From Nemertoderma westbladi (Eukaryota > Xenacoelomorpha > Nemertodermatida > Nemertodermatidae), in the NCBI GenBank assembly GCA_032718475.1, contig JAUCBJ010008551.1:1-64000 (forward strand): a stretch of DNA of 64,000 nt, given 5' to 3'. Below, in pieces: positions 31,152 to 40,807 of the stretch (position 1 is the stretch's first letter; each line of letters starts with the position of its first letter). The notes beneath the pieces were generated by a model. The model made no database searches, was not told where the DNA came from, and saw nothing but the letters and a program-made list of their open reading frames with translations. Made by a program: the position numbers and the translations under genes.

Positions 31152-31957
31152 GTAAGTACTAACTAACTAACAATGTAATATATATATATATTTATTTCAA
31201 ACAAGTCACTTAAGACTATCGTTGACACTTGTCACATTAAATACAACCGAATTATACTATACAATGAAACAAATAAATTTACACCACCAGCGCCCCTCAC
31301 AATAAGAACGATGCACATATTATATGTATATAAGAAATTCACATCAATGTTATAAGCACAATAATGATATATTTAAGTGGTTGAGATTGTAGCTACTCAT
31401 GATGGCATTAGTTTACCTTGGGTCTTCATTTTCAACGAACTTTTATAGGCATTAGTGTGGCCTGCGTGTCCACTTTATGAATAATGTTTTTCATGTGGAA
31501 ATTACTATTATCGTGATGTTTTTTGTTCAAGAATAAAATTGGACCTTCTGACAATAAGATGTGAGTAGTTTTATTGGTAACAGTTCCGTATAACACTACA
31601 TTTTTATAACATAGATCATTGTTAGGGCCTACCATGGCAACATTGCAGAGTTCTAGAACACAATATAAATATTATACATTATCATAGAACATAAATATAA
31701 TAAAAAAAATAATGTTCTAGAACATATATAGCTAGATATTTTACAAATTTAAAATTGCTAGTAATTAAAAAAATGGCAATATTATAAAATTTTTGGGGTG
31801 AGAAATGTCAAAAAGTAACATTAATGTAATTAAAAGACAGGTGCAGAGAAAAATAAGAAAAATATACAAGGCCAGAGCTTCGTGTGGAGGAGCGCATTAA
31901 CTATAACTATGAAGATAACGAAAATAATGAAAATAACAGAATAGATGTGAGGCAACT
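31152..31957. other. AT-rich spacer
   Basis: (TA)n near 31178-31195. No supported gene up to the Gypsy LTR. Confidence 0.3.
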
Positions 31958-32176
31958 TGAGGATATCATTACTAATTGCCATACGCATAGCCTAGACTAT
32001 CTATCTCATTAACATACTTTCATATTGAGTAACATTTCTGCTGTACCACGGTATTAACACTTTCTGCTGTACTGCTGTATGTCAGTACATATTACTGCAG
32101 TACTGTTACTGAAGTCTAACAGCCTACGTTATTATTAATTATCTTGTTATCATTAAATAAACTTAATCTGAGTGTA
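31958..32176 (+). repeat. 5' LTR of Gypsy element, first part
   Basis: Closely matches 37013-37235, including CTGCTGTACCACGGTATTAA and TCATTAAATAAACTTAATCT. The remaining 31 bp of this LTR are at 34087-34117, beyond the nested LINE. Confidence 0.85.
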
Positions 32177-32194
32177 CTACTACTACTACTACTA

Positions 32195-34074
32195 CTAGGT
32201 CGAGCGAACTCGGACAGTGGAAATGAGATCCTTCCAGGCTTCCCGATTCTCCATAGTTGTCGCAATTTCGTTTCTCCCAAGTTCAGTATTCCTTTCAAGT
32301 TGATCTATATATGTTATGGCAGGTCGTGCACGACTACGCTTTCCATGAGTTGGTTGCCAGAGAAGTAGATCTGGTATGACCTCGTCTTTACTTCGCCAGC
32401 AGTGCCCACTGAATCTTAATCTGCGTTCACGGAGGGTGGTTGATACAGGTGGTATTGTACCATAGAGCTCGGCGTTTGTCATGTGTTGTCTCCAGCTGAT
32501 GTTTAGGGCTGCCCTTAGTAGTCTTGTGTAGCAACCATCAATTCGTTGTTCAAGTGACTTAGTCAGTGTCCAGGTCTCACCCCCGTATAAAAATACACTT
32601 TCCACTGTGACTCGAAAGAACTTGGTCTTCAGGTGCCTGGAGAGATCTGATTTCCAGATGGTATCCATTTTTGATAGAGCTACCCAAGCCTTTGCTTTCC
32701 TAACTTCTATGTCCTTTTTGCTACTCTCTATCCATGATCCAAGGTACTGGAAGTCATCGACCTGCCTTAGTTGATTATTATCAATGGTTGTCAAGTTTCC
32801 ATCAACATTAAAGGTCATGAATTCGGTCTTGGTAGCATTTATATGCAATCCAACCTCCTTAGCAGCCCTCTCCACTTTATTTAGTAGAAGCTGTGCATCT
32901 GCTAGCGTATTAGAGAGCAGGGCAATGTCATCTGCAAAGTCGGTGTCTGTGACTGTAGTTGCCGGATATCTACTACTTCTGCGTTCTTGAAGTGTGAATC
33001 CCAGATCTTCACCCTTTGTGGCCGTCCTCATTGCGTAATCCAGCACAATTACAAATAGTAATGGTGCAAATGTGTCACCTTGCAGTACGCCAGCCAGGAT
33101 TGAGAAAAACTCAGTTTCACCATCTGGTGAGAGTACCTGCGCTTCTGTGTCACAATATAGCAATCCAATGCCAGCAACAATTACTTCTGGTATTCCATAA
33201 GCTCTTAGGATTTCAAGCATTTTACCTCTATGGATGGAGTCGAATGCCTTCTTGATATTGTTGGGGGGAGTTTGATCTTTTACTGGTGACACAAAATTAA
33301 AGTTATACCAAATATTTCGGCCTACAGGCCTTTATCAATGGATTTATAGGTATTATTATATACACGTAAAACTACACGTATTAGTTATCTACTGTACGTA
33401 TTTTCGGTGCCTCAATCTTTAGTCAGGACTTACCGGTACTCCTTCCTGTCGGTACGTTGGTGTGTTTTACGTGTATATAATAATACCTATAAATCCATTG
33501 ATAAAGGCCTGTAGGCCGAAATATTTGGTATAACTTTAATTTTGAGTCACCTGTAAAAGATCAAACTCCCCCCAACAATATTATGATCACCCCGGTGACC
33601 TGGGCACGGAACTACCTTATTAATGCCTTCTTGAAGTCCACAAAAGTCATGACTGCGGGGAGATTCTTTGACTTAATTCCTTCAATCAGTCTCCGTAGTG
33701 CAAGTATCTGAGCTATTGTTGATCTACTTAGTCGAAATCCGTTTTGGCTCTTACGCTGTAGTTTCTCTATGTGAGGCCTAATCCTATATAGAATCATTTT
33801 ATTGTATATTTTGGCAGCTACCACAAGCAGACAGATCCCACGATAGTTTGTTGGTATGCCGAGGTCTCCTTTCTTGGGGAGAGGCTTTAGTTGACCTTTA
33901 GTCCAAATTGGTGGTGGCTTTTCCCCTTTTAACATCCGGTTGCAAACATTCAATAATGGTCTACTTAGCACTCCGGTTTTCCATACCTCCGCTGGGATTT
34001 TATCTAATCCACTCGCTTTATTATTGGACGTGCTTTTAATGCTTCTTTGGAGTTCGGCAGGTGTTCTGAGTCTG
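32195..34074 (-). pseudogene. LINE reverse transcriptase (fingers to C terminus), split by a foldback element
   Basis: On the minus strand the upstream half (34074-33635) reads N-N-K-A-S-G-L-D-K-I-P-A-E-V-W, Y-R-G-I-C-L-L and N-G-F-R-L-S-R-S-T, ending V-D-F-K-K-A. The downstream half (33255-32195) resumes with K-K-A-F-D-S-I-H-R-G-K-M, then G-V-L-Q-G-D-T-F-A-P-L-L, F-A-D-D-I-A-L-L (catalytic box), and the C-terminal Y-L-G-S-W-I-E-S, F-L-Y-G-G-E-T-W-T-L and R-R-L-R-F-S-G-H-C-W-R. Apart from the foldback insertion and a few substitutions (T-D-F-A-D-D is preserved) the frame is open, so it is fairly young. 5' truncated: no endonuclease. Related to, but distinct from, the LINE at 28.35 kb. Confidence 0.8.
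33243..33634. mobile_element. Foldback element inserted in the LINE RT (13-bp target duplication)
   Basis: AATGCCTTCTTGA at 33243-33255 is repeated at 33622-33634. The inserted 366 bp have arms of about 115 bp (33256-33373 against 33464-33583) that pair almost perfectly, including TTGGGGGGAGTTTGATC and CGGCCTACAGGCCTTTATC. About 38 bp follow the right arm. It breaks the RT between K-K-A and F-D-S. No transposase. Confidence 0.8.
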
Positions 34075-34122
34075 AATCTGAGTGTAGCGGTACGAAATAC
34101 ACCTTGATATTGTCTCACACCA

Positions 34123-34653
34123 TGGCGCAGTGTGTATGTTAAACGTCTTTACAGCATACAGGTTTACTGATTGCAAAAACTCACAATGTCACATCAGGGC
34201 GAACCCACACAATTGGTCGGCGGGGACACCACAGGCGACGACGCAGACTGGATGTCCAAGCCCACTGAACCCGCTATCAGTACCAGAGAATCGGGATACA
34301 AACTCGAGATCGATAACCTTCGACGCCAACTTTTAAGACAGCAACTGGCGGCAAACCAACAGCGTGCAGAATCTGACGCGCGCGCTGACCAGCGGTTCAA
34401 CCAGCTAACACAGATTATGACTCAGCTGGTGACTCTACAACCACAGCATGGCGTACGGACAGCCCCCGCCTATGCCGCCGCTGAACGACTCGACCACGCA
34501 GATAACCCCCCGCCTTGGCATTGCGTCCTAGATATAAAGGACGTGGAAAAGATGGACAGAGATATAGAATTCTCTGCATTTCGTCGTTGGCAGGAAGCCT
34601 GGAAGATCCACTGTCAGCGACAACAGGCTCACTCTTTCACCCGCAGTGAATAA
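34123..34653 (+). pseudogene. Gypsy gag fragment
   Basis: ATG near 34186 in the frame of 34171-34653 gives about 155 residues: an acidic start, a helical stretch (E-I-D-N-L-R-R-Q-L-L-R-Q-Q-L-A-A-N-Q-Q-R), then W-H-C-V-L-D-I-K-D-V and F-S-A-F-R-R-W-Q-E-A-W. The coiled coil plus W-rich segment fits the start of a Ty3/Gypsy capsid protein, but capsid and zinc-knuckle parts are missing before RT. The stop TAA is at 34651. Its place directly after the 5' LTR and TGGCGCAGTGTG supports the gag call more than the sequence does. Confidence 0.5.
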
Positions 34654-35324
34654 GTTTATGCCCTTGCTTCTGCTTTGGGACGCGATCTACAACAGACTCT
34701 CCACATAGACTCTGCACATAGACCTCGATGACACGGCGCCCTTCCATGCCAATGGTTGTTGACCAATTCCGTTTGCGTTGCGAGATGAAGTTCAGTCGCT
34801 CCTCGAGGATATGGAGTGCCGACAGATCATCGAACGGGTTACAGAGCCCACCGATTAGGCCCACCCGATGACTGTTGTCCGTAAACCAAATGGTAAATTA
34901 CGACTCTGCGTAGATTTACGTCACTTAAACAGCCAGGTCAAATGACCCTTCTACCCCACCCCTAGTCCCCGGGTAGTAGTTTCCGGTGTGTCGACAACTG
35001 CAAAGTACTTTTCAATTTTCGATGCCTCATCGGGGTACTGGCAGATACTGCTCGAGGAAAAAACCCAACTTCTAACCACATTTATAACCCCTTGGAGGAG
35101 GTACAAACATCTTTGAAGTGTAATGGGTTTAATATCAAGTGGGGCCGAATATAATCGATGGGGTGACGATGCCCTTTGTGACCTTCCTAACCTCCTCAAA
35201 CTGGTCAACGACATCCTCCTCTTCGATGATACCATCGACGCCCACCTCGCCAGTATACGCCGTTTCCTTCTCCGATGCTGGGAGATGGGAAATTCCCTGC
35301 ACCCCTCTCAGGTCGACTAATCAG
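34654..35324 (+). pseudogene. Gypsy reverse transcriptase, frameshifted
   Basis: Fragments in several frames are recognisable: V-R-K-P-N-G-K-L-R-L-C-V-D-L-R-H-L-N (about 34880), then after a stop F-S-I-F-D-A-S-S-G-Y-W-Q-I (about 35010), F-I-T-P-W and V-N-D-I-L-L-F-D-D (about 35200). The catalytic Y/F-x-D-D box is altered to L-V-N-D, and there are several stops, so it is inactive. The region between the two halves is shortened. Confidence 0.7.
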
Positions 35325-36062
35325 TTTGTATGGAACAGCAATCATGAGGACGCATTCGAGAACAGGAAACAAGCGCTGATTTCTCCACCCGTGCTCGCCC
35401 CATTTGAACCAGAATGTGTAACTTCTCTCCAAACCGACGCCTCCTGGAAGAATGGCCTGGGGTATGCGTTATTACAGCTGCATGAGGAAACCTGGAAGTT
35501 AGTGGAGTGTGGCTCCAGATTTATAACCGACACAGAATCTTGGTACGCGATGGTGGAACTGGAACTACTCGCAGTCGCCTGGGCCACAGAGAAATGCCGC
35601 CTCTACCTCCTTGGCCTTCCCCACTTCACCCTGATTGCAGAACACCAGCCCTTACTAACTAAACTTAATAGATACACAATAGACGACACGGACAATGCCC
35701 ACCTTCAACGAGTAAAGGTGAAACTCAGTCCCTTTGTATTTACCACTAAATGGAGAAAAGGCAAAGAACACCAGATTCCGGATGCGTTGTCCCGCGCTCC
35801 CATCAATGACCCGACCTATGATGACGTCATTGATGATGGAGAAATAGCGTCTTATATCCATGCGGTGACGCTGCAAAAGGCTGCAGACATCATCGGCAAC
35901 CCTGAACCGATGAATAAATCTCTTGACTTGATCCTCGAATCCCTCTGTCGGACAGCCCGGGGCGACCCAGACTATGTTGACCTACTTCAGTCAATCCAAT
36001 CTGGGTTTCCACTAACTTCCCGCGACCTCCCTGGAGTGGCTCCATATCTACCCCTACAGTAG
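35325..36062 (+). pseudogene. Gypsy RNase H and start of integrase
   Basis: Open frame with [24 protein letters not shown] (catalytic Asp of RNase H), [14 protein letters not shown] (catalytic Glu), [11 protein letters not shown] (normally T-D-H, changed here) and [14 protein letters not shown], which is a strong Ty3/Gypsy RNase H signature. It then continues into the linker to integrase and ends in a stop at 36060. RNase H would remove the RNA template strand. Confidence 0.8.
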
Positions 36063-36849
36063 CTATCCTACAGCAGCATCCACGGCGACCCACCTGCGGG
36101 ACACATTTATCCACTATGGTGTCCCAAACCGCTTCAACTCCGACGGGAGAATGCAATTTACGGGTGTGAATCTCACAAAGTTCCTCCGTGATTGGGGAGT
36201 CGAACAGGTGTACTCTTCTCCGGAATATCCACAGGGCATTGGCCATGCGGAGTTGGCTGTTAAAGCTCTCAAAACTTTATTAATGAAAACGGGGGGAAAA
36301 TACGCTCAACTTAATTCTAGGAGGGACTCCTGGAGCTGCGAAATTCACCCCAAGCCCATGGGAAATCCCCCGCCGAAATACTATTTGGGCACCCTATATG
36401 CGTACTTGAGTCCCGATACACAGCCGAGCCTTCCTCTCTGACCATCAACTGGTCCACATGGAGCTGGACAGTTGTGTCCCAACTCTAATTGTGTCCCAAG
36501 TGTCCTATTACAACCGCGCTCAAAAACCCTCCCTCACTTCTCTGTCGGGGATACAGTATGCATACAAATCCCAACTTCAAAACGTTGGGACTGCACCGGA
36601 ACTGTGGTCGAGCAGGCCATTCTGCGCAGCTACAACGGTCGCACGCCTTCGGGGCGGTGCCTCACTCGAAACCGCCGCCATCTACTCCATGATCACACCG
36701 GGACATCGCAGAAACCTTCTATGGGGACCTCCGGCAGAGACGCCATCTTTCAAACCGACCCTCCCCCCTACGACTGCCCTACCAAACAAGTGCGATGGGC
36801 GAAACAACTCATGAACGAGTCCAGCTCGGCCGCGCAAAAACTATCCTAA
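36063..36849 (+). pseudogene. Gypsy integrase, partial
   Basis: A remnant of the integrase core reads F-N-S-D-G-R-M-Q-F (second catalytic Asp; normally S-D-N/G-G-x-Q-F), Y-S-S-P-E-Y-P-Q and G-H-A-E-L-A-V-K-A-L-K (catalytic Glu, about 36240). Zinc-binding and first-Asp parts are lost. After a shift, a C-terminal block (36530-36710) reads F-S-V-G-D-T-V-C-I-Q, K-R-W-D-C-T-G-T-V-V-E and S-G-R-C-L-T-R-N-R-R-H-L-L, the usual Gypsy integrase end. A tandem duplication of about 60 bp (TTGGCCGCGCAAAAACTTTC-like) lies at 36825-36960. Confidence 0.7.
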
Positions 36850-37012
36850 ACGGCACAGACACGAACCTAACAGACTTTGAAACTGAATCTATTTCCTTTT
36901 GGCCGCGCAAAAACTTTCCTAAACGGCACAGACGCCAACCTAACAGACTTTGAATCTGAAACTAACTTCATCTTGTCAATTTATCATACACCTTCAAACT
37001 AGAAAGGGGGTG

Positions 37013-37264
37013 TGAGGATATCATTACTAATTGCCATACGCGTAGCCTATAGACTATCTATCTCATTAACATACTTTCATATTGAGTAACATTTCTGCTG
37101 TACCACGGTATTAACACTTTCTGCTGTACTGCTGTATGTCAGTACATATTACTGCAGTACTGTTACTGACGTCTAACAACCTACGTTATTATTAATTATC
37201 TTGTTATCATTAAATAAACTTAATCTGAGCGTAGCGGTACGAAATACACCTTGATATTTCCTCA
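37013..37264 (+). repeat. 3' LTR of Gypsy element
   Basis: 252 bp, TGAGGA...TCCTCA, matching the two parts of the 5' LTR. Preceded by the AGAAAGGGGG purine tract. Confidence 0.85.
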
Positions 37265-37550
37265 CCTTATCGTCTCACAACAGCAACAGATTAGAAAAGG
37301 AAAATTAAACGTATTCCATGAGATATTAAAGGCCAACAATAGCCAATTCCCAATGTATAAATATACAAATTATGTTACGGTATATGGCGCTGTATCCACA
37401 GTATTAGTCCATTATGCAGTATGCAGTATTAGTCCATTATGCAGTATGCAGTATTAGTCCGTTATACTGTACGTAATATTAGTCCGTTGTGCAGTATAAT
37501 TATTTAGATAAGGCGCAGTGTGGTGACATTTAGGTAAGGAAGTTAAAACG
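37265..37550. repeat. Spacer with short tandem repeat
   Basis: CAGTATTAGTCC with ATTATGCAGTATG is repeated four times in variants at about 37395-37500. No gene. Confidence 0.5.
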
Positions 37551-40500
37551 CCCATATATTTTGCATCCATTCATTTTGTATAGTATGTAGCCCTACCTAC
37601 GTAATTTTGTATTAGGATATATGTAGATAGTTCCAGGGTAGCGAGTTTACTCGGACCCTGGATTTTGTGCTTGCTGATATTAGTTTGATAGGGCTAGCAT
37701 ATAGGGACGCTGTCCTGGCCATTCAGCAGCCAGAGACGTGATCCATTACCATATATGGTAATAATTTGAGGGCATAGGGCTACAATCCGGTCTCCTTATT
37801 GGATTAACTGCTTCCAGGTTGGTTTAATGCTAGCATGGACTGGAGAGCCAATGGGAGAGCGATTGAGTCACCTTATTGCATCACCCCATCCGGATCACCT
37901 ATAAATTGGCGGTGTGCCGGTAGGGCCTTTTGTTGTTCATATATTTGTTCATATGTTCATGCTTTATCACATGACACACCCCTGTTACAATTTACTTGCT
38001 GAGCTGTCTCTAATTTTGTATTACGATATCGTATTTTCTGCAATTTGCTAATTTTGATTAATTTCTTGGAATGATTTGCTAGTGCGATTACTTTGCTTGT
38101 GTTTCTCAATAATTCCTTCGATTACTGCAAATTACAATCGAACTATGATTTCTACCTTTGATTGATGGTTCTATGTGATTCTTTTCTGCGCAATAATCCC
38201 AAGGGATTCCTGAGACTGTCAGACTTTGTGATTTGCATGCGCCGCTACGGTAGCTATTAGCATCATGGAGGGCTAAGGTGCCAGTGGGCGGTGGGCGCAT
38301 CGGGGGGTTGAGCGACTAGGAGAGAGCGAAGGATTCAAAGCGGGCAACGCTGGCCAGGGTCACCGTTGCGGGCGGGTATCTTGCACTGCGGCACGCAGAC
38401 CGATCGCCGGTACAGTATCTAGGGGGCTGATGATCCAGGTTTTGTCTCTATTTAGTATTAGGGGGGCAGGAATTGGGTTAGTTAGGAATCCTAGATGTAC
38501 CCGGGAGAGGCCTGCGCGTATTAAAACGTTGAGTGTGGAGTACGAGTAGTGAATTGCACAATTGTAAACTGTGATTTCTAACGCTGATTGGTGTGTTATT
38601 GAAGTGTGCCTAAGATTACGAATGCTTAGATAGGCGCTCCTTTTCCTTTGATTGATTTCTATTTCTTAGTTACAATAATTAGTTATTGATTAGGTCAAAG
38701 TAATACGGCAATTTAGGCTATTACTAGCGAAACCTGTTGCGTGATAAATTAGAATTACGTATTCTGGAACTCTTAGTAATTAGTACGCTGTTAAATATTT
38801 GTGACTGTAATTAATTAGTAAAAATTAAGAATTAGTACGCAGCATAGCGGAGAGTAGCTAAGGTAATAATTAGTGTACTGTAAACTATTCACGCTAAGCG
38901 GTTATTTGTATTAGCGGGCAATCAGCTAGAACGCACTATTCGGTACGCACGATACGCTAGTAGTTTTGCTGGCCTAAAGCCAGTCGCGGGCAGTTTTATA
39001 CTCGGGGTGGTATTATCCACGTAGAAACAGATACTGTACCATTTTGATATTTTAAATATTCTCGCATTCACACATTACGTTAGGGAACCTCCAGTATTCG
39101 CGATTAGAAAGACGTAGGTAATAGCGTGCTTTAATAGTGATAAAATTAGGCGTAAGAATACTCTGAGTGCAAGGCCTCTCGCACTCGTCTTAAGTAAGCT
39201 TAGGGAGCCGACTCGGGTTTATTGTTTTGGTTATTCCTGCGTGGCTCATAGATTCGAACAGTTAGCTCTCTATCGAGCAATCGGTAGAGAAAGGAACAAG
39301 CGATTTTGCAGGAGTTGTGTAAATTTAGTAAAATATATTAGCGGACGGCAGATTAGCGCCATCTAACGGTAAGTAGCGGTTTGTATTTAGCAACCCTTAC
39401 AATTTAGTAATAGCACGCTCCTGATCCCCTTTACTTAACAGTAGAGCAGTCTTTGTGTCTTATTGGTTAGACGAGAACTTATTAGGTTGGCAGAAGGATA
39501 TTAACGGGTATTGGTCTGTTCAACAGTTCTGCTGTTAGTATAGAGGTCGCGGTTGTTTATCAGTAATACGCGTTTTGTTTGCTGTAGGCTGTAGCGTACA
39601 GTAAATAGAGTATTCTTAGGCTGTTAGTTTAGATTACTGATACTTCGTATCAGTAATATGCGTATTATTGCTTTGCTGTACTGCGTACGGTGAGACATAG
39701 AGTATTCTTAGGCTGATAGTAGTATCATAGTATTAGGCAATAAGTTTAGAGCACATGATCGTCTGCTGTAGGCTATAGGCTAGCGTACAGTAAGACATTG
39801 AGTTTATTCTATTAGGTTGTTAGTTTAGATTACTGTATTCACTGGCTGCGTACAATAGTACAGTAGTACATTAGGCTGATTGCTGTTACTGCGTACGGTA
39901 GAAGGACATTTGTTTGCCGTACCACACACAGTATCATTAGGCTGTTAGGTTGGTGTACTGTTTTACTTACTGTACTGCATACAGTGGATGTACGGTAGTG
40001 CGTTTTGCTAATTGCGAATACAGCAGTTCCTTAGGCCTTAGGGCAAACAGTAATTAGTAAGTTTTTTGTGAAGTTTTTTTTGTTAGTAAGTAAGAGTTTT
40101 GTACCGGTATGTTAGGTAACCGCTTAGTTATTTTATACCATCTGGAGATACATGGCAAGACGGAACTTCTGAGTTTGGGGTTCGTGTGGGTCTGCGGGTT
40201 CGGTTTGCAATCAGCGAAGGGCCTGAATCTTTGGACGCGGACGTGGAATCTCACAGCAAACAAGGTTAGTTGTTCTGTTGGCTCCACTGTGTTTGTGGAA
40301 GCAGTAAAAAATTACCGGTTGTTTAACTGCGAAGCTGAACTCAATTTATTAGTTAGGATATTTAGGTTTAGCCGGCCATGGTTTTTTGAATCGCTCAAGT
40401 TAGAGAGAGAGTTAGAGAGAGTCGCAACCCGAAGATGTAGCCACGCGCTAGTGGATACATATAATATTTGAAATTAAAATTACGTTGATTAGAGCTATAT

Positions 40501-40807
40501 ATATAAAATTAGAAATATTCGGGCGGCAAGTATATTTTGAATATTTTGTATTAGATTCAGAGTTATTTTGTGCTATACCGGTATTTAATACTATATAGTA
40601 GCTATACAATAATATTTTGTTTAAATATTGTGCTAGTATTTGCTATAACTATATACCCCATTAAATTCACAATATTGCATTGCGAATTTATTTGACATTT
40701 GGACCAACTGATTATTTGACAAATAATTTGACCGTATTTCGGTTAAATTATAATTATATCTCGAACTTTTGCGAGATTTTTGCCGGAAGGCAAACATTAT
40801 TTAGACT
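37551..40807 (+). other. Probable LTR/leader region of BEL/Pao element B
   Basis: A 3.2-kb non-coding stretch directly before the gag of element B. CTATAAATTGG near 37900 is a possible TATA box. The part at 39500-40030 has irregular repeats around CTGTAGGCTGTAGCGTACAGTA and TTCTTAGGCTGTTAGTTTAG. Because the 3' LTR of element B is not in the window, the LTR limits cannot be set. An open frame at 40109-40471 (120 codons) has no recognisable features. Confidence 0.35.

Larger units (their letters stand above)
32165..34086 (-). mobile_element. LINE nested in the Gypsy 5' LTR (12-bp target duplication)
   Basis: AATCTGAGTGTA occurs at 32165-32176 and again at 34075-34086. Between them lies a 5'-truncated minus-strand LINE whose 3' tail is the (TAC)n run at 32177-32197. 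LTR sequence matching the 3' LTR continues directly on both sides, so the insertion is certain. The LINE in turn contains a foldback element at 33256-33621. Confidence 0.85.
31958..37264 (+). mobile_element. Ty3/Gypsy LTR retrotransposon, decayed, with nested insertions
   Basis: LTRs begin TGAGGATATCATTACTAATT and end CTTGATATT...CTCA. The 5' LTR is 31958-32176 plus 34087-34117 (split by a LINE); the 3' LTR is 37013-37264. A polypurine AGAAAGGGGG precedes the 3' LTR at 37001-37010. A TGGCGCAGTGTG candidate primer site lies six bases after the 5' LTR (34123). Internally: gag, RT, RNase H and integrase in Gypsy order, all damaged. Confidence 0.8.

Noticed and set aside
40109-40471. 120-codon ORF in the leader of element B as a gene
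   Set aside because: No recognisable motif, and it lies within a probable LTR/leader; not supported as a protein gene.
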